From Oxalobacter sp. (GTDB taxonomy: Bacteria; Pseudomonadota; Gammaproteobacteria; Burkholderiales; Burkholderiaceae_D), in assembly GCA_016291665.1 (NCBI GenBank), contig JAEEYE010000010.1, positions 1 through 64,000 on the forward strand: 64,000 nt of DNA. The letters run 5' to 3'. Below, piece by piece: positions 37,107 through 46,404 of this stretch; the stretch's first letter is position 1; every line of letters begins with the position of its first letter. The position numbers and the translations under genes are program-made. Below the pieces are notes generated by a model. The model was not told the origin of the DNA. It searched no databases and worked only from the letters and a program-made list of their open reading frames with translations.

Positions 37107-38612
37107 ATGAATAGCGACATCTTGAAAGAACGTATCAGGGTTCCATCCCTGCGTGCAAAAGTCACCACGGCTGATGCGGCTGCTGAGTACATTGCTGACG
37201 GTATGTTGGTTGGTATGAGTGGTTTTACGCTGGCAGGTGGTGGCAAGTCTGTTCCTCACGCCATTGCTCGTAAGGCGAAGGAAAACCCGATGAAGATATC
37301 GCTGTATACAGGTGCTTCCCTGGGTAATGATGTAGATGAAGCGCTATCCGAAGCGCATGCACTTTCCCATCGTGGTCCTTTCCAAACATCACGTACACTC
37401 CGTAATGCAATCAACCGTGGTGAACTGATGTATATAGACAGCCATCTTTCTGAAACGGCTGAAATCATCCGTCGTCGTGGGCAGCATATGGAAGTGGCAA
37501 TCCTTGAGGCTGTTTCCATTACTGAAGAAGGGATGGTTATCCCGACAACATCTGTTGGCAATAATGAAGTTTTTGCACAGATGGCTGATAAGGTCATTAT
37601 TGAAATCAATTTGGCCTACTCGCTCGCGATGGAAGGTGCTCACGATGTTGCCTATTTCGACAGGTTCCCGAATGCTGCGCCAATTGGCATCATGAAGCCA
37701 TCCGATCGTATTGGTGAAATTGGTATCAGGATACCTTTCGAAAAAATAGTTGCTATTGTTGTTTCCAATGAAATGGATACCCCATCGGCAAACCTGCCGC
37801 CAGACGCGGAAACTGAGCAGATTGCGGGGCACCTTATCGAATATTTCTTACGTGAAATCAAGCATGGTCGCTTAACCAGTAGTCTGCGCCCACTCCAGTC
37901 TGGTATTGGAACGATTGCTAATGCTGTTATGTCTGGACTTCGCACAGGGCCTTTTGGGCATCTGACGATGTTTTCTGAGGTTATGCAGGATTCGACCTTT
38001 GAACTCATTGATGCGGGTATGATGGATTTTGCGTCTTCAACGGCAATTACCCTGACGGATGAGATGAGCCATCAGGTCTTTGATCATTTTGAGCGTTACA
38101 AGAATAATGTCGTCATCCGCCCACAGCGTATTTCCAATCACCCAGGGATTGTCCAGCGATTGGGATTGATTACCATCAATACGGCGCTTGAAGCAGATAT
38201 TTATGGCCATATCAATTCCACTCATGTGATGGGTACTCATATGATGAATGGGATTGGCGGTTCTGGTGATTTTACACACAATGCGCACACAGCCGTGTTT
38301 GTTACCAAGTCCGTTGCTAAAGACGGCATTATCTCCAGTATTGTTCCGATGGTTCCGCATGTCGACCATACGGAGCATGATGTTGATATCCTAGTCACCG
38401 AAGTGGGTTTGGCGGATTTGAGGGGGTTGGCGCCACGTGAACGTGCACAGACAATCATCAGCAACTGTGTGACAGGGGAATTCAAGGATATGTTGGTTGA
38501 TTATGTGAAAGAAGCCAATCGACGTGGTGGTCAGACACCGCATGTGCTTGAGGAAGCGCTTTCTTGGCACCGGCGTTTGCTGGAAACCGGCACGATGAAA
38601 AAGAGTCGGTGA
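37107..38612 (+). CDS. Acetyl-CoA hydrolase/succinyl-CoA:acetate CoA-transferase family protein
   Basis: A 501-residue class I CoA-transferase of the Cat1/AarC/YgfH group, which swaps CoA between succinate and acetate (or propionate). The catalytic glutamate is E291 in SEVMQD, corresponding to E294 of AarC; the CoA-binding GMSGFTLAGGGK and the GIGGSGDFTHNA loop are intact. The ATG at 37107 is taken; the frame opens 21 bases earlier. It is monocistronic, with a strong extended -10 promoter, long leader and terminator. In an anaerobe it could conserve the thioester energy of acetyl-CoA or succinyl-CoA; the acceptor acid cannot be fixed from sequence. Confidence 0.9.
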   Translation: MNSDILKERIRVPSLRAKVTTADAAAEYIADGMLVGMSGFTLAGGGKSVPHAIARKAKENPMKISLYTGASLGNDVDEALSEAHALSHRGPFQTSRTLRNAINRGELMYIDSHLSETAEIIRRRGQHMEVAILEAVSITEEGMVIPTTSVGNNEVFAQMADKVIIEINLAYSLAMEGAHDVAYFDRFPNAAPIGIMKPSDRIGEIGIRIPFEKIVAIVVSNEMDTPSANLPPDAETEQIAGHLIEYFLREIKHGRLTSSLRPLQSGIGTIANAVMSGLRTGPFGHLTMFSEVMQDSTFELIDAGMMDFASSTAITLTDEMSHQVFDHFERYKNNVVIRPQRISNHPGIVQRLGLITINTALEADIYGHINSTHVMGTHMMNGIGGSGDFTHNAHTAVFVTKSVAKDGIISSIVPMVPHVDHTEHDVDILVTEVGLADLRGLAPRERAQTIISNCVTGEFKDMLVDYVKEANRRGGQTPHVLEEALSWHRRLLETGTMKKSR

Positions 38613-38623
38613 ACTTTAAAAGA

Positions 38624-38655
38624 AAGCCTGGGTGTGAGTTTTCCCGGGCTTTTTT
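38624..38655 (+). terminator. Rho-independent terminator after the CoA-transferase gene
   Basis: AAGCCTGGG (38624-38632) pairs with CCCGGGCTT (38643-38651), one T-G pair, then a T6 run (38650-38655). Confidence 0.8.
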
Positions 38656-38713
38656 GCATTTATAGGTTCAGAAAAGTATAGACCTTTTGAGAAGATTTTC
38701 ATTATGTTGCCGG

Positions 38714-38754
38714 CTAGTTAGGAAAAATTAAGTACAGAATCGCTTTTTAACTAG
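38714..38754. repeat. 7-bp inverted repeat upstream of the porin gene
   Basis: CTAGTTA (38714-38720) and TAACTAG (38748-38754) enclose 27 A/T-rich bases, 43 bases before the porin start. It may be an operator or a leader hairpin. No clear -10/-35 pair is visible here. Confidence 0.4.
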
Positions 38755-38796
38755 TGATTTATCCAAAATCATTATTATGGAGTTTAAGCGGGGTTT

Positions 38797-39852
38797 ATGA
38801 AGAGGTTGCTTATTGCGATTGCAGTAGGCTTGGTCGGGAGCGCTTATGCGCAGACGCACGTCACTATCAATGGACAATTGGATACGGGGCTTCTTAAGCA
38901 AACAGAGTCTGATATGCATATGATGCGTAATCATGACAACCTGTTGCGCTACAAGAGCACGGAAGAACTAGGTAATGGTACGCAAGCGGTCTTTAATCTA
39001 GAACATCGCTGGGATTCCAGTGATGGTGCAAGGTGCTTTGGCAATAATGCAATCGATCGTCTTCATGATACGCCTGGAGTCGATTGGCAGGGTGCTGCCA
39101 ACGTCGGTATTCAAAATCCGGCATGGGGGCGTGTGCTATTGGGACGTGTGAGCAATGTTTCTGGTGAGAATTACAGCAAAGTAGATCCCTTCATTTTTGA
39201 TGGTATTGCTTTGTCATATGGGAATATGACGGTTCTAAGTGCCAGTCAGACCCCTAATTCTATCCGCTATGACAGTCCGATTTGGCGTGGGCTTCGCATT
39301 AATGCGAGCTATTCAGTTGGCAAAGGGAAACGTTATAGCGACTATAACAAGTCGTATGCTAATGATGGTTTTGTCCTTGGTGCCGTTTATGAGAATAGTC
39401 AGTTCTTCTTGCTAGCTGACTACGAACGCATTCAGGATTCTGATAAGTCTTGGGGATGGAATGCTGCTGCGGGACTGTTATTTGACGATATGACGTTAAC
39501 GTTCGGGTACCATACACATAAAATCAGCAGGGCTGTTATGGAGAAGTTCTTTGAAGAAGAACATAGTTTATGCCAAGATAGTTTGACATTTGGGGTAAAA
39601 CATACGAGTGGTCGTAATACATTCAAAATCACGTTCAATTGGGCTCGGGTGGACAGTGAGGGAGATTATCATGGACATTCCAAAAAATATGGGTTTGGCT
39701 ATGATTATGCCTTATCCAAGCATACTACGCTTTATTCCATCCTTGCGTACGTAGACAGCTCGAATGGTAGGGTTGGTCGACTCTACAACACCAATGGAAC
39801 AGCTAGTGATTCCATGACAGGTATCAATTTTGGTATTACTCATAGTTTCTGA
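38797..39852 (+). CDS. Gram-negative trimeric porin
   Basis: A 351-residue outer-membrane beta-barrel porin of the betaproteobacterial OmpC/Omp32 type. A signal peptide ends at AYA (residue 18); the mature protein begins QTHVTINGQLDTG, contains alternating beta-strand patterns such as YKSTEELGNGTQAVFNLEH and GRVLLGRVSN, and ends in the outer-membrane sorting signal THSF. Two cysteines, C80 and C259, are unusual for this family. It is followed 18 bases later by an NSS transporter, so it may provide outer-membrane entry for the same nutrient. Confidence 0.92.
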   Translation: MKRLLIAIAVGLVGSAYAQTHVTINGQLDTGLLKQTESDMHMMRNHDNLLRYKSTEELGNGTQAVFNLEHRWDSSDGARCFGNNAIDRLHDTPGVDWQGAANVGIQNPAWGRVLLGRVSNVSGENYSKVDPFIFDGIALSYGNMTVLSASQTPNSIRYDSPIWRGLRINASYSVGKGKRYSDYNKSYANDGFVLGAVYENSQFFLLADYERIQDSDKSWGWNAAAGLLFDDMTLTFGYHTHKISRAVMEKFFEEEHSLCQDSLTFGVKHTSGRNTFKITFNWARVDSEGDYHGHSKKYGFGYDYALSKHTTLYSILAYVDSSNGRVGRLYNTNGTASDSMTGINFGITHSF

Positions 39853-39869
39853 TGGTATTGGATTAGGCC

Positions 39870-41252
39870 ATGGATACAGAAACAAAACGCGAAAAATTCT
39901 CGTCCCGCTTTGGGTTCCTGTTGGTTGCGGCTGGTTGCGCAATCGGTTTGGGTAATGTATGGCGTTTTCCATATGTGGTAGGACAGTGTGGTGGGGCATT
40001 GTTTGTACTGATATATCTTGGATTCCTGTTTGCAGTTGGGTTGCCTTTTCTTATCATCGAAATAGCAGTTGGGCGCGCATCCCGCAAGTCGCTTTCTGGT
40101 GCTTTTGAAGTTTTGGCTGGTGAAAAGACAGGATGGCGCCATAACAAATACTGGATGATTGCTGGCAATTATGTCCTGATGTCCTTTTATGGGCTGATTA
40201 CGGGTTGGTTGCTGTATTACTGCGTCCGTTTTGCCTCAGGCGGTTTTCCTGAGGGTATTACGGATGCGCAGGCAGGGGCAGAGTTTGCAGGGATGCTCGC
40301 GACGCCTTTTGTGATGTTCATCAGTATGTTGCTGTGTTCTGTTGCTGCCTTTGGTGTTATTGCTATGGGAGTCGTCAAAGGTGTCGAGCGAGTGACAAAG
40401 CCCTTGATGATTCTTCTTTTTGTCATGCTGGTATCCATGTCAATCCATTCGGCTTTCTTGCCGGGTTTCTGGGAAGGGATTTCTTATTATTTGGTTCCGG
40501 ACGGTGAACGTATTGCGAAGGTGGGGCTTCTCAAAATCATCTGGAGTGCGATGGGACAGGCATTCTTTACCCTTAGCATCGGGATTGGTTCTATTGAGAT
40601 TTTTGGTACCTATGCTGGTAAGGAAAGTACAGTTGTCTCAGAAGCTATATGGATTGCCATCTTGGATACGATGGTGGCTGTTCTTGCGGGTTTTGTTATT
40701 TTTCCTGCTTGTTTTACTTTCGGTGTTGAGCCTTCTGCGGGACCTGGATTGCTCTTCATCACGTTAAATACGGTTTTCTCCAACATATCTGGTGGGATGT
40801 TGTGGGGATCACTTTTTTTCTTTTTCATGTTCTTCGCCGCTATGACAACATTGATTGCCGTTTATGAGAATGTCGTTACTCTGGCTGCGGAATTGTTTAA
40901 TATCAGCAGGTTGCGTTCCGTCATCATCAATTTTGTCGTCCTGACGGCACTTTCAATCCCTGTCCTTTTGGGGTTCAATGTACTGGATTTCATCCATCCG
41001 ATGGGAGGTGACAGTACAATCTTAGATTTGCAGGATTTCATTGTCTCTAACAATATACTGCCTTTGGGCTCCGTCCTTTTTGTCCTGTTTGTGACAGCTA
41101 AGCGCGGCATGCAGTGGGATCGGTTTGTGGCGGAGGTCAATACGGGGGCAGGGTTGAGGTTATCGAAATCGCTCTTTTGGTACTTTCGCTGTGTTCTGCC
41201 AGTCTTGGTTGTTGTCCTTTTGATAGCTGGATATTTCGATATCTTCGGTTAA
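39870..41252 (+). CDS. Sodium-dependent NSS-family transporter (copy 1)
   Basis: A 460-residue inner-membrane protein of the neurotransmitter:sodium symporter family (LeuT fold). FGFLLVAAGCAIGLGNVWRFPYV forms the unwound first helix with the sodium and substrate site (key part AIGLGNVWRFPY); 11-12 membrane segments follow. Bacterial members take up amino acids such as tryptophan, tyrosine, leucine or methionine with Na+. A convergent paralogue ends 32 bases away. The substrate is unknown. Confidence 0.92.
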   Translation: MDTETKREKFSSRFGFLLVAAGCAIGLGNVWRFPYVVGQCGGALFVLIYLGFLFAVGLPFLIIEIAVGRASRKSLSGAFEVLAGEKTGWRHNKYWMIAGNYVLMSFYGLITGWLLYYCVRFASGGFPEGITDAQAGAEFAGMLATPFVMFISMLLCSVAAFGVIAMGVVKGVERVTKPLMILLFVMLVSMSIHSAFLPGFWEGISYYLVPDGERIAKVGLLKIIWSAMGQAFFTLSIGIGSIEIFGTYAGKESTVVSEAIWIAILDTMVAVLAGFVIFPACFTFGVEPSAGPGLLFITLNTVFSNISGGMLWGSLFFFFMFFAAMTTLIAVYENVVTLAAELFNISRLRSVIINFVVLTALSIPVLLGFNVLDFIHPMGGDSTILDLQDFIVSNNILPLGSVLFVLFVTAKRGMQWDRFVAEVNTGAGLRLSKSLFWYFRCVLPVLVVVLLIAGYFDIFG

Positions 41253-41283
41253 GATCACGTATATTGCTGGGAACTATCCGATA

Positions 41284-42624
41284 TTAATTCAGTCCTTGAA
41301 TCAGGATGATGGCAATGACGATAGGTGCTATATAGCGGCAGAAGGGCTTCATCAGCCGTAACCACAAGGGATTTTTGTTGCCAGTTAAGCGTTTAGCGAA
41401 AACAGGCCATATTTTCCAGCCTACTAAAAGGGAAGCGGCAATGGCGCAGATCGGCATTAAAAGGTTCGAACTGGCAAAATCCAGTAGGTCGAAGAAACCT
41501 TTGCCAAACAGCGTATAGTCTTTCCAGATGCCAAAGGAAAGCGATGCGCCTATCCCAACGATGAACATCAGCGATGCCACAATGACCGTCGCTTTGGTGC
41601 GGTTTACGTTGTATTCGTCAACGAAAAATCCTGTGACAGGCTCCAATAGTGAAACTGAAGAAGAGAGTGCCGCAATAATAAGCAGGAAAAAGAAAAGAAG
41701 CCCGAATAGAGTGCCGCCTGACATCTGTTCAAATATGGCTGGCATCGAAATGAATGTCAGCCCAGGGCCTGCCTGCGGGTCGATTCCGAAAACAGTGATA
41801 GCGGGCAGGATCATCAAACCGCACAGGAAGCTGATGCTGACAGTTAGGCAGACGACATTTAATGCGGTGCGGTGGATTGGGATGTCTTCCCCTGCGTAGG
41901 AACCATAAGCAATCATGATTGCCATACCAATGGACATGGAAAAGAAAGCTAATCCCGTTACATCGATGAGCATTTCAGAAGTGACCTTACTGAAGTCTGG
42001 TTTGAGGAATAGGACTATTCCGTCAATGGCTCCTGGTAGGGTCATTACACGGCCGATCAGGATCAGTATGAGTAGGAAAAGTAGTGTCATCAGGTATTTG
42101 CAGCCGCGCTCAATGCCTTTCTGGATACCGGCTATGATGACGCACGCCGTGGCAGTCATAAAGAGCCCGTGAAAGAGCAGGGGTTCAATCGGGTCGGCAA
42201 CAAACGTTTCAAAAATCTGGGTCAGTTCTTGGGCGTTAGATGTTGCTAATGATCCTTGCATGAATTTAAAGAAGTATGCAATAGTCCATCCGCCAACGAC
42301 ACTGTAGAAAGAAAGAAGGATGAATGCACAGAATACATTCAGGTATCCGAATATCTTCCAGCGTTTGCCGCCCAGACGGTCATAGGCACCGACCGCACCG
42401 CGCTGAGCTAGGGAACCAATTGCCATTTCTGCTGTCATGAGTGCGACGCCTAAGGTTGCACTGATGAGTAGGAAGAGAATCAGGAAAATGCCGCCGCCAT
42501 TACGGGCTACCATATAAGGGAATTTCCAGATTGATCCGAGACCGATTGCCGAGCCAGCGGCGGCCAGAATAAAACCGATCCGCGAGCCCCAAGCGCCTCG
42601 AGAGGGAGTATTGTTATTTCCCAT
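41284..42624 (-). CDS. Sodium-dependent NSS-family transporter (copy 2)
   Basis: A 446-residue NSS-family symporter, a clear but diverged paralogue of the convergent neighbour: AAAGSAIGLGSIWKFPYMV against AAGCAIGLGNVWRFPYVV in the first helix (shared core AIGLG-WxFPY). About 11 membrane segments are evident. It lies 15 bases downstream of ubiX in the same direction and could be cotranscribed with nitroreductase-tex-ubiX. Differences around the first and sixth helices suggest different amino acid substrates, which sequence alone does not identify. Confidence 0.92.
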   Translation of the reverse strand: MGNNNTPSRGAWGSRIGFILAAAGSAIGLGSIWKFPYMVARNGGGIFLILFLLISATLGVALMTAEMAIGSLAQRGAVGAYDRLGGKRWKIFGYLNVFCAFILLSFYSVVGGWTIAYFFKFMQGSLATSNAQELTQIFETFVADPIEPLLFHGLFMTATACVIIAGIQKGIERGCKYLMTLLFLLILILIGRVMTLPGAIDGIVLFLKPDFSKVTSEMLIDVTGLAFFSMSIGMAIMIAYGSYAGEDIPIHRTALNVVCLTVSISFLCGLMILPAITVFGIDPQAGPGLTFISMPAIFEQMSGGTLFGLLFFFLLIIAALSSSVSLLEPVTGFFVDEYNVNRTKATVIVASLMFIVGIGASLSFGIWKDYTLFGKGFFDLLDFASSNLLMPICAIAASLLVGWKIWPVFAKRLTGNKNPLWLRLMKPFCRYIAPIVIAIILIQGLN

Positions 42625-42639
42625 TATTAGTTCCGGTTC

Positions 42640-43227
42640 TTATTGCTTGCCATCCCAAGTTATCTGATTCTCGTCCACAATGCCAAAAAGCTGTAGGACG
42701 CGCCCAATGGTTTGTTCGACGATGTTGTCTATTGTTTTGGGGTGGTTGTAGAAGGCTGGTACTGGGGGGAAGATGATGCCGCCCATTTCTGTTACTGAGG
42801 CCATGTTTCGGATGTGAGCCAAGTTTAAGGGCGTTTCCCTTGTCAGCAGTAAGAGCTTGCGGCGTTCTTTCAATGTGACATCTGCGCTGCGGGAAATCAG
42901 GTTGTCGCATAAACCATGTGCGACAGCTGCTAGGGTTCGCATAGAGCATGGCGCGATGACCATGCCTATAGTTTTAAAGGAGCCGCTGGCAATGGTAGCT
43001 CCGATATCATGGACGCTGTATGTGTAATCAGCGAGTTTTTGTACTTCCCTAGGAGAGAGCTCTAGTTCATGGGATAGGGTCTTTGATGCTGCGTCTGAAA
43101 TCACAAGATGTGTTTCTATCTTTGCAATGGCTTTAAGGCGTTTGAGTAGTGTGGTGCCGTAGACGGCTCCACTGGCACCTGTGATAGCGACAATAAAGGG
43201 GCTTTTCGTGGAAGGCATTGTCTTCAT
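42640..43227 (-). CDS. ubiX: Flavin prenyltransferase UbiX
   Basis: A 195-residue enzyme that prenylates FMN to prenyl-FMN, the cofactor of UbiD-type decarboxylases. The flavin-binding ITGASGAVYGTTLLKRL and the APCSMRTLAAVAHGL segment are diagnostic. The ATG at 43227 overlaps the tex stop region; a GTG one codon earlier is possible. No ubiD is within the window; a UbiA prenyltransferase is encoded at 56-57 kb. Confidence 0.93.
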   Translation of the reverse strand: MKTMPSTKSPFIVAITGASGAVYGTTLLKRLKAIAKIETHLVISDAASKTLSHELELSPREVQKLADYTYSVHDIGATIASGSFKTIGMVIAPCSMRTLAAVAHGLCDNLISRSADVTLKERRKLLLLTRETPLNLAHIRNMASVTEMGGIIFPPVPAFYNHPKTIDNIVEQTIGRVLQLFGIVDENQITWDGKQ

Positions 43228-43229
43228 CA

Positions 43230-45584
43230 CTAGCGGTTCTCCTTGTTGATGCGTGCAAAAGCTTCTGCAAGAGAGGTATTGAACTTTGGCTGGGGAGAGC
43301 TGGTGTTCTTGACGATTTTGCGAGGAGATGCAAGCGTTTTTTTCTGGTTGCGCAAGAGGGTTGCGGGCTCGTCATTCAGGTTCATTGATAGGGCTATGCG
43401 CCGGCGTCGGATGTCGATATCTAGTACTTTGACTTTGACAAGCTGCCCTGTTTTTACGATTTGATGAGGATCCGATACAAAACGGTCTGATAGGGCTGAA
43501 ATATGCACAAGGCCATCTTGGTGAACACCAATATCCACAAATGCGCCGAAGGCGGTGACATTGGTGACGATACCTTCAAGCACCATGCCTGCTTTAAGAT
43601 CGTCTAGCGTTTCAACGCCTTCTTTGAATTTTGCATAGGTAAATTCAGGACGGGGATCCCTGCCGGGTTTTTCGAGTTCCTGTAGGATGTATTTCACCGT
43701 CGGAATGCCGAACTGGTCGTTGGCATAGCGTTCGGGATGGATTTTCTTTAAAAGAGCTGTATTGCCAAGAACCTCATGGATATCAAGTTTTAAATCCTTG
43801 AGGATATCTTGCACAAGGCTATATGATTCCGGATGGACGGATGTGCTGTCTAAAGGTTCAGACCCTTTCGTAATCCTTAAAAAGCCTGCAGCCTGTTCAA
43901 ATGTCTTTGTGCCGAAGCGTGGGACGGACATCAGGTGCTTGCGGTCAGGAAACGGGCCGTGTTCATTACGGTAGCGGATGATGTTGTTGGCAATCCCAGA
44001 GGTTAAACCTGAAATTCTGGCCAGAAGCGGGGCGGAGGCGGTATTGACGTCAACCCCTACGGCATTGACACAGTCTTCTACCGTTGCGTCAAGCGAATGG
44101 TTCAGGCGTGTTTGTGCAACATCATGCTGGTATTGTCCAACGCCAATCGACTTTGGCTCAATTTTCACTAGCTCAGCGAGAGGATCCTGGAGCCTGCGCG
44201 CAATGGATACGGCACCTCTCAGGGAAACATCCATGTCAGGTAATTCTTGAGCGGCGTATTCTGATGCTGAATATACTGATGCGCCAGCTTCTGAGACGAC
44301 AACACTGATGATTTTGCGGTTCTTAAGGCTTTTGACAAGTTCTTTTGCAAGCCGGTCTGTTTCACGTGAGGCTGTGCCATTGCCAATGGCAATGAGTTCG
44401 ACATCGTATTGTTCAATCAGTTTTGAGAGTGAGCGTAAGGCACCTTGCCAGTCATTTTTCGGCTGGTGGGGGTAAACCGTATTAGTGGCAAGTACTTTCC
44501 CAGTCCTATCGACAATAGCGACTTTCACGCCTGTTCGTATGCCAGGATCAAGCCCCATGGTGACTTTGGCACCTGCTGGGGCAGCCAAGAGCAGAGAGCG
44601 TAGGTTTTTGGCAAAGACAAGAATGGCATCGTCTTCTGCGTGTTCGCGTAGTTTGGCCATTAATTCTGTCTCAATGTGGGGGAGTATGCGGACACGCCAT
44701 GTCCATCGAACGGTGTCTATGAGCCATTGGTCAGCTTTGCGCCCCAGATTCGCAATGCCTTCTTTTTTTGCAATGAGCGATTCTATAGGGTTGTGTGGGT
44801 CACTCCATTTAGGTGGTTCTATTTCTGAGTCGAGACGGATGCGTGTTGAGAGGATGTCTTCGCGACGGCCTCTTAAGATAGCGAGCATACGGTGGGAAGG
44901 AATATGGCTAACGGGTTCCGCGTAGTCGTAGTAGTCGGTGAAGCGAAGTTCCGTGTCTTTACTTTTTGCACTATCAGTGGCTTTGGATTCTAGGACGCCG
45001 TGCCTGTCTAGGTATTGGCGGACTGATGTGAGGAGCGTTGCATCTTCAGAGAAACGTTCCATGAGTATCTGACGAGCACCGTCTAAGGCTGCTTTTACAT
45101 CTGGCACACCGGGATTTTCGCCATCAGTGGTTTCGAACGGTGTACGTAGGAAACTGATAGCTTCAGTTTCGGGATCCAGTGTTGGATTTTCCAGCAGGCG
45201 GTCTGCCAAATCTGTTAGTCCTGCTTCTGTTGCAAGCTTTGCCTTTGTCCTTCGTTTAGGACGGTATGGTAAGTACAAATCTTCGAGTTGTGTTTTTTCC
45301 TGTGCCGCTTCTATGGCCGCCATCAAACTAGGCGTCATTTTCTGCTGAGCATTGATAGCGTCAATGATTGCTTTTCGGCGTAGTTCTAGTTCGCGTAGGT
45401 AATTGAGGCGTGTTTGTAGAAGACGCAATTGCGTGTCATCTAAACCACCTGTTGCTTCCTTACGGTAACGCGCAATAAAAGGGACTGTGGCACCATCATC
45501 TAGAAGGGAGATGGCAGCTGAAACTTGAACAATAGAGGCTCCCAGCTCATCGGAGAGCCTTTTTTCAATCGACATGGCAGTCAT
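43230..45584 (-). CDS. tex: Transcription accessory protein Tex (S1 RNA-binding)
   Basis: A protein of about 784 residues with the full Tex layout: N-terminal helical domains, a YqgF/RNase H-like domain (GLDPGIRTGVKVAIVD), helix-hairpin-helix repeats (SGLTSGIANNII, SVPRFGTKTFEQAAGFLRI) and a C-terminal S1 domain (LEGIVTNVTAFGAFVDIGVHQDGLVHIS). Tex binds nucleic acid and RNA polymerase. The start is uncertain: ATG at 45584 or 45575; no strong ribosome site precedes either, and the frame is open far upstream into the nitroreductase gene. It overlaps or abuts ubiX downstream. Confidence 0.94.
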   Translation of the reverse strand: MTAMSIEKRLSDELGASIVQVSAAISLLDDGATVPFIARYRKEATGGLDDTQLRLLQTRLNYLRELELRRKAIIDAINAQQKMTPSLMAAIEAAQEKTQLEDLYLPYRPKRRTKAKLATEAGLTDLADRLLENPTLDPETEAISFLRTPFETTDGENPGVPDVKAALDGARQILMERFSEDATLLTSVRQYLDRHGVLESKATDSAKSKDTELRFTDYYDYAEPVSHIPSHRMLAILRGRREDILSTRIRLDSEIEPPKWSDPHNPIESLIAKKEGIANLGRKADQWLIDTVRWTWRVRILPHIETELMAKLREHAEDDAILVFAKNLRSLLLAAPAGAKVTMGLDPGIRTGVKVAIVDRTGKVLATNTVYPHQPKNDWQGALRSLSKLIEQYDVELIAIGNGTASRETDRLAKELVKSLKNRKIISVVVSEAGASVYSASEYAAQELPDMDVSLRGAVSIARRLQDPLAELVKIEPKSIGVGQYQHDVAQTRLNHSLDATVEDCVNAVGVDVNTASAPLLARISGLTSGIANNIIRYRNEHGPFPDRKHLMSVPRFGTKTFEQAAGFLRITKGSEPLDSTSVHPESYSLVQDILKDLKLDIHEVLGNTALLKKIHPERYANDQFGIPTVKYILQELEKPGRDPRPEFTYAKFKEGVETLDDLKAGMVLEGIVTNVTAFGAFVDIGVHQDGLVHISALSDRFVSDPHQIVKTGQLVKVKVLDIDIRRRRIALSMNLNDEPATLLRNQKKTLASPRKIVKNTSSPQPKFNTSLAEAFARINKENR

Positions 45585-45594
45585 CAGTAAAATG

Positions 45595-46239
45595 TTAATC
45601 GAGTTCAGTAAAGAGTGTTTCAGCTGGTAGACGCGACTTCTTACGCGAAGCATTGCTGTCGTCAAGGGCTCCATAGCCGAGCGTGACGATGGCGACACTG
45701 CGCAGTCCTTTTTCTCGAAGGCTCAGGATGGCATCCAGTTTGCTTGGGTTGTATCCCTCAATAGCCGTTGATTGGATGCCCAAGCTGGCTGCACCGTAAA
45801 GGAGTGAAGCCATTGCGATATACACTTGATGTGTTGCCCATGAACGTAGTTGGCCACGTTCGCGTTTCATGCTGACGTACCATTTACGTTTTGAATCACC
45901 TTCTTCTTTGATTTGTTCGTTAGGGAAGCGGCCATCTGCGTTTTCTTGGGCAGTGACGGCGTTCAGGTGGGATTCATCAAGATCTTCCTTGATGCATAGG
46001 ACGACAAAGTGAGAGCAGTCATCAGTTCTTGGCCAATTGAAATCCATAATAGCAGGTCTGATGAGTTTTTTGGCTTTATCGCTTGAGCCAATGATGAAAT
46101 GCCAAGGTTGGCTATTGACAGAAGACGGTGTCAACCGAAGGATTTCTTTCAGTTTTCCCATATCGTCCGGTGATATTTTCCGAGAGGGGTCGTAATGTTT
46201 TGTTGTGAAACGTTTGGAAGAAAGTTCGAATACGTCCAT
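45595..46239 (-). CDS. Nitroreductase family oxidoreductase (NfsB-like)
   Basis: A 214-residue FMN-dependent NAD(P)H oxidoreductase. The N-terminus FELSSKRFTTKHYDPSRKI and SSVNSQPWHFI match the FMN-binding segments of NfsB/dihydropteridine reductase-type enzymes. The ATG at 46239 is chosen because MDVFELSSKRF aligns with the NfsB start; another in-frame ATG is at 46275. Reported activities in the family include nitroaromatic and quinone reduction; the natural substrate here is unknown. It heads the unit leading into tex and ubiX. Confidence 0.87.
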   Translation of the reverse strand: MDVFELSSKRFTTKHYDPSRKISPDDMGKLKEILRLTPSSVNSQPWHFIIGSSDKAKKLIRPAIMDFNWPRTDDCSHFVVLCIKEDLDESHLNAVTAQENADGRFPNEQIKEEGDSKRKWYVSMKRERGQLRSWATHQVYIAMASLLYGAASLGIQSTAIEGYNPSKLDAILSLREKGLRSVAIVTLGYGALDDSNASRKKSRLPAETLFTELD

Positions 46240-46404
46240 AGCTAGCGTGCCTAAAAATTTAACAATTGCAGTCATCTTAACAGATTGGTACAGACGTTAT
46301 TGCGCTTCATGGGTGGTTTTGTCCAGTTTCATTTGTTAGGCCATACCTTTTTTGGGTGGATTCGGTCATAATGGGAGACTTTCGCTTTTTAAATACACAT
46401 ACTG

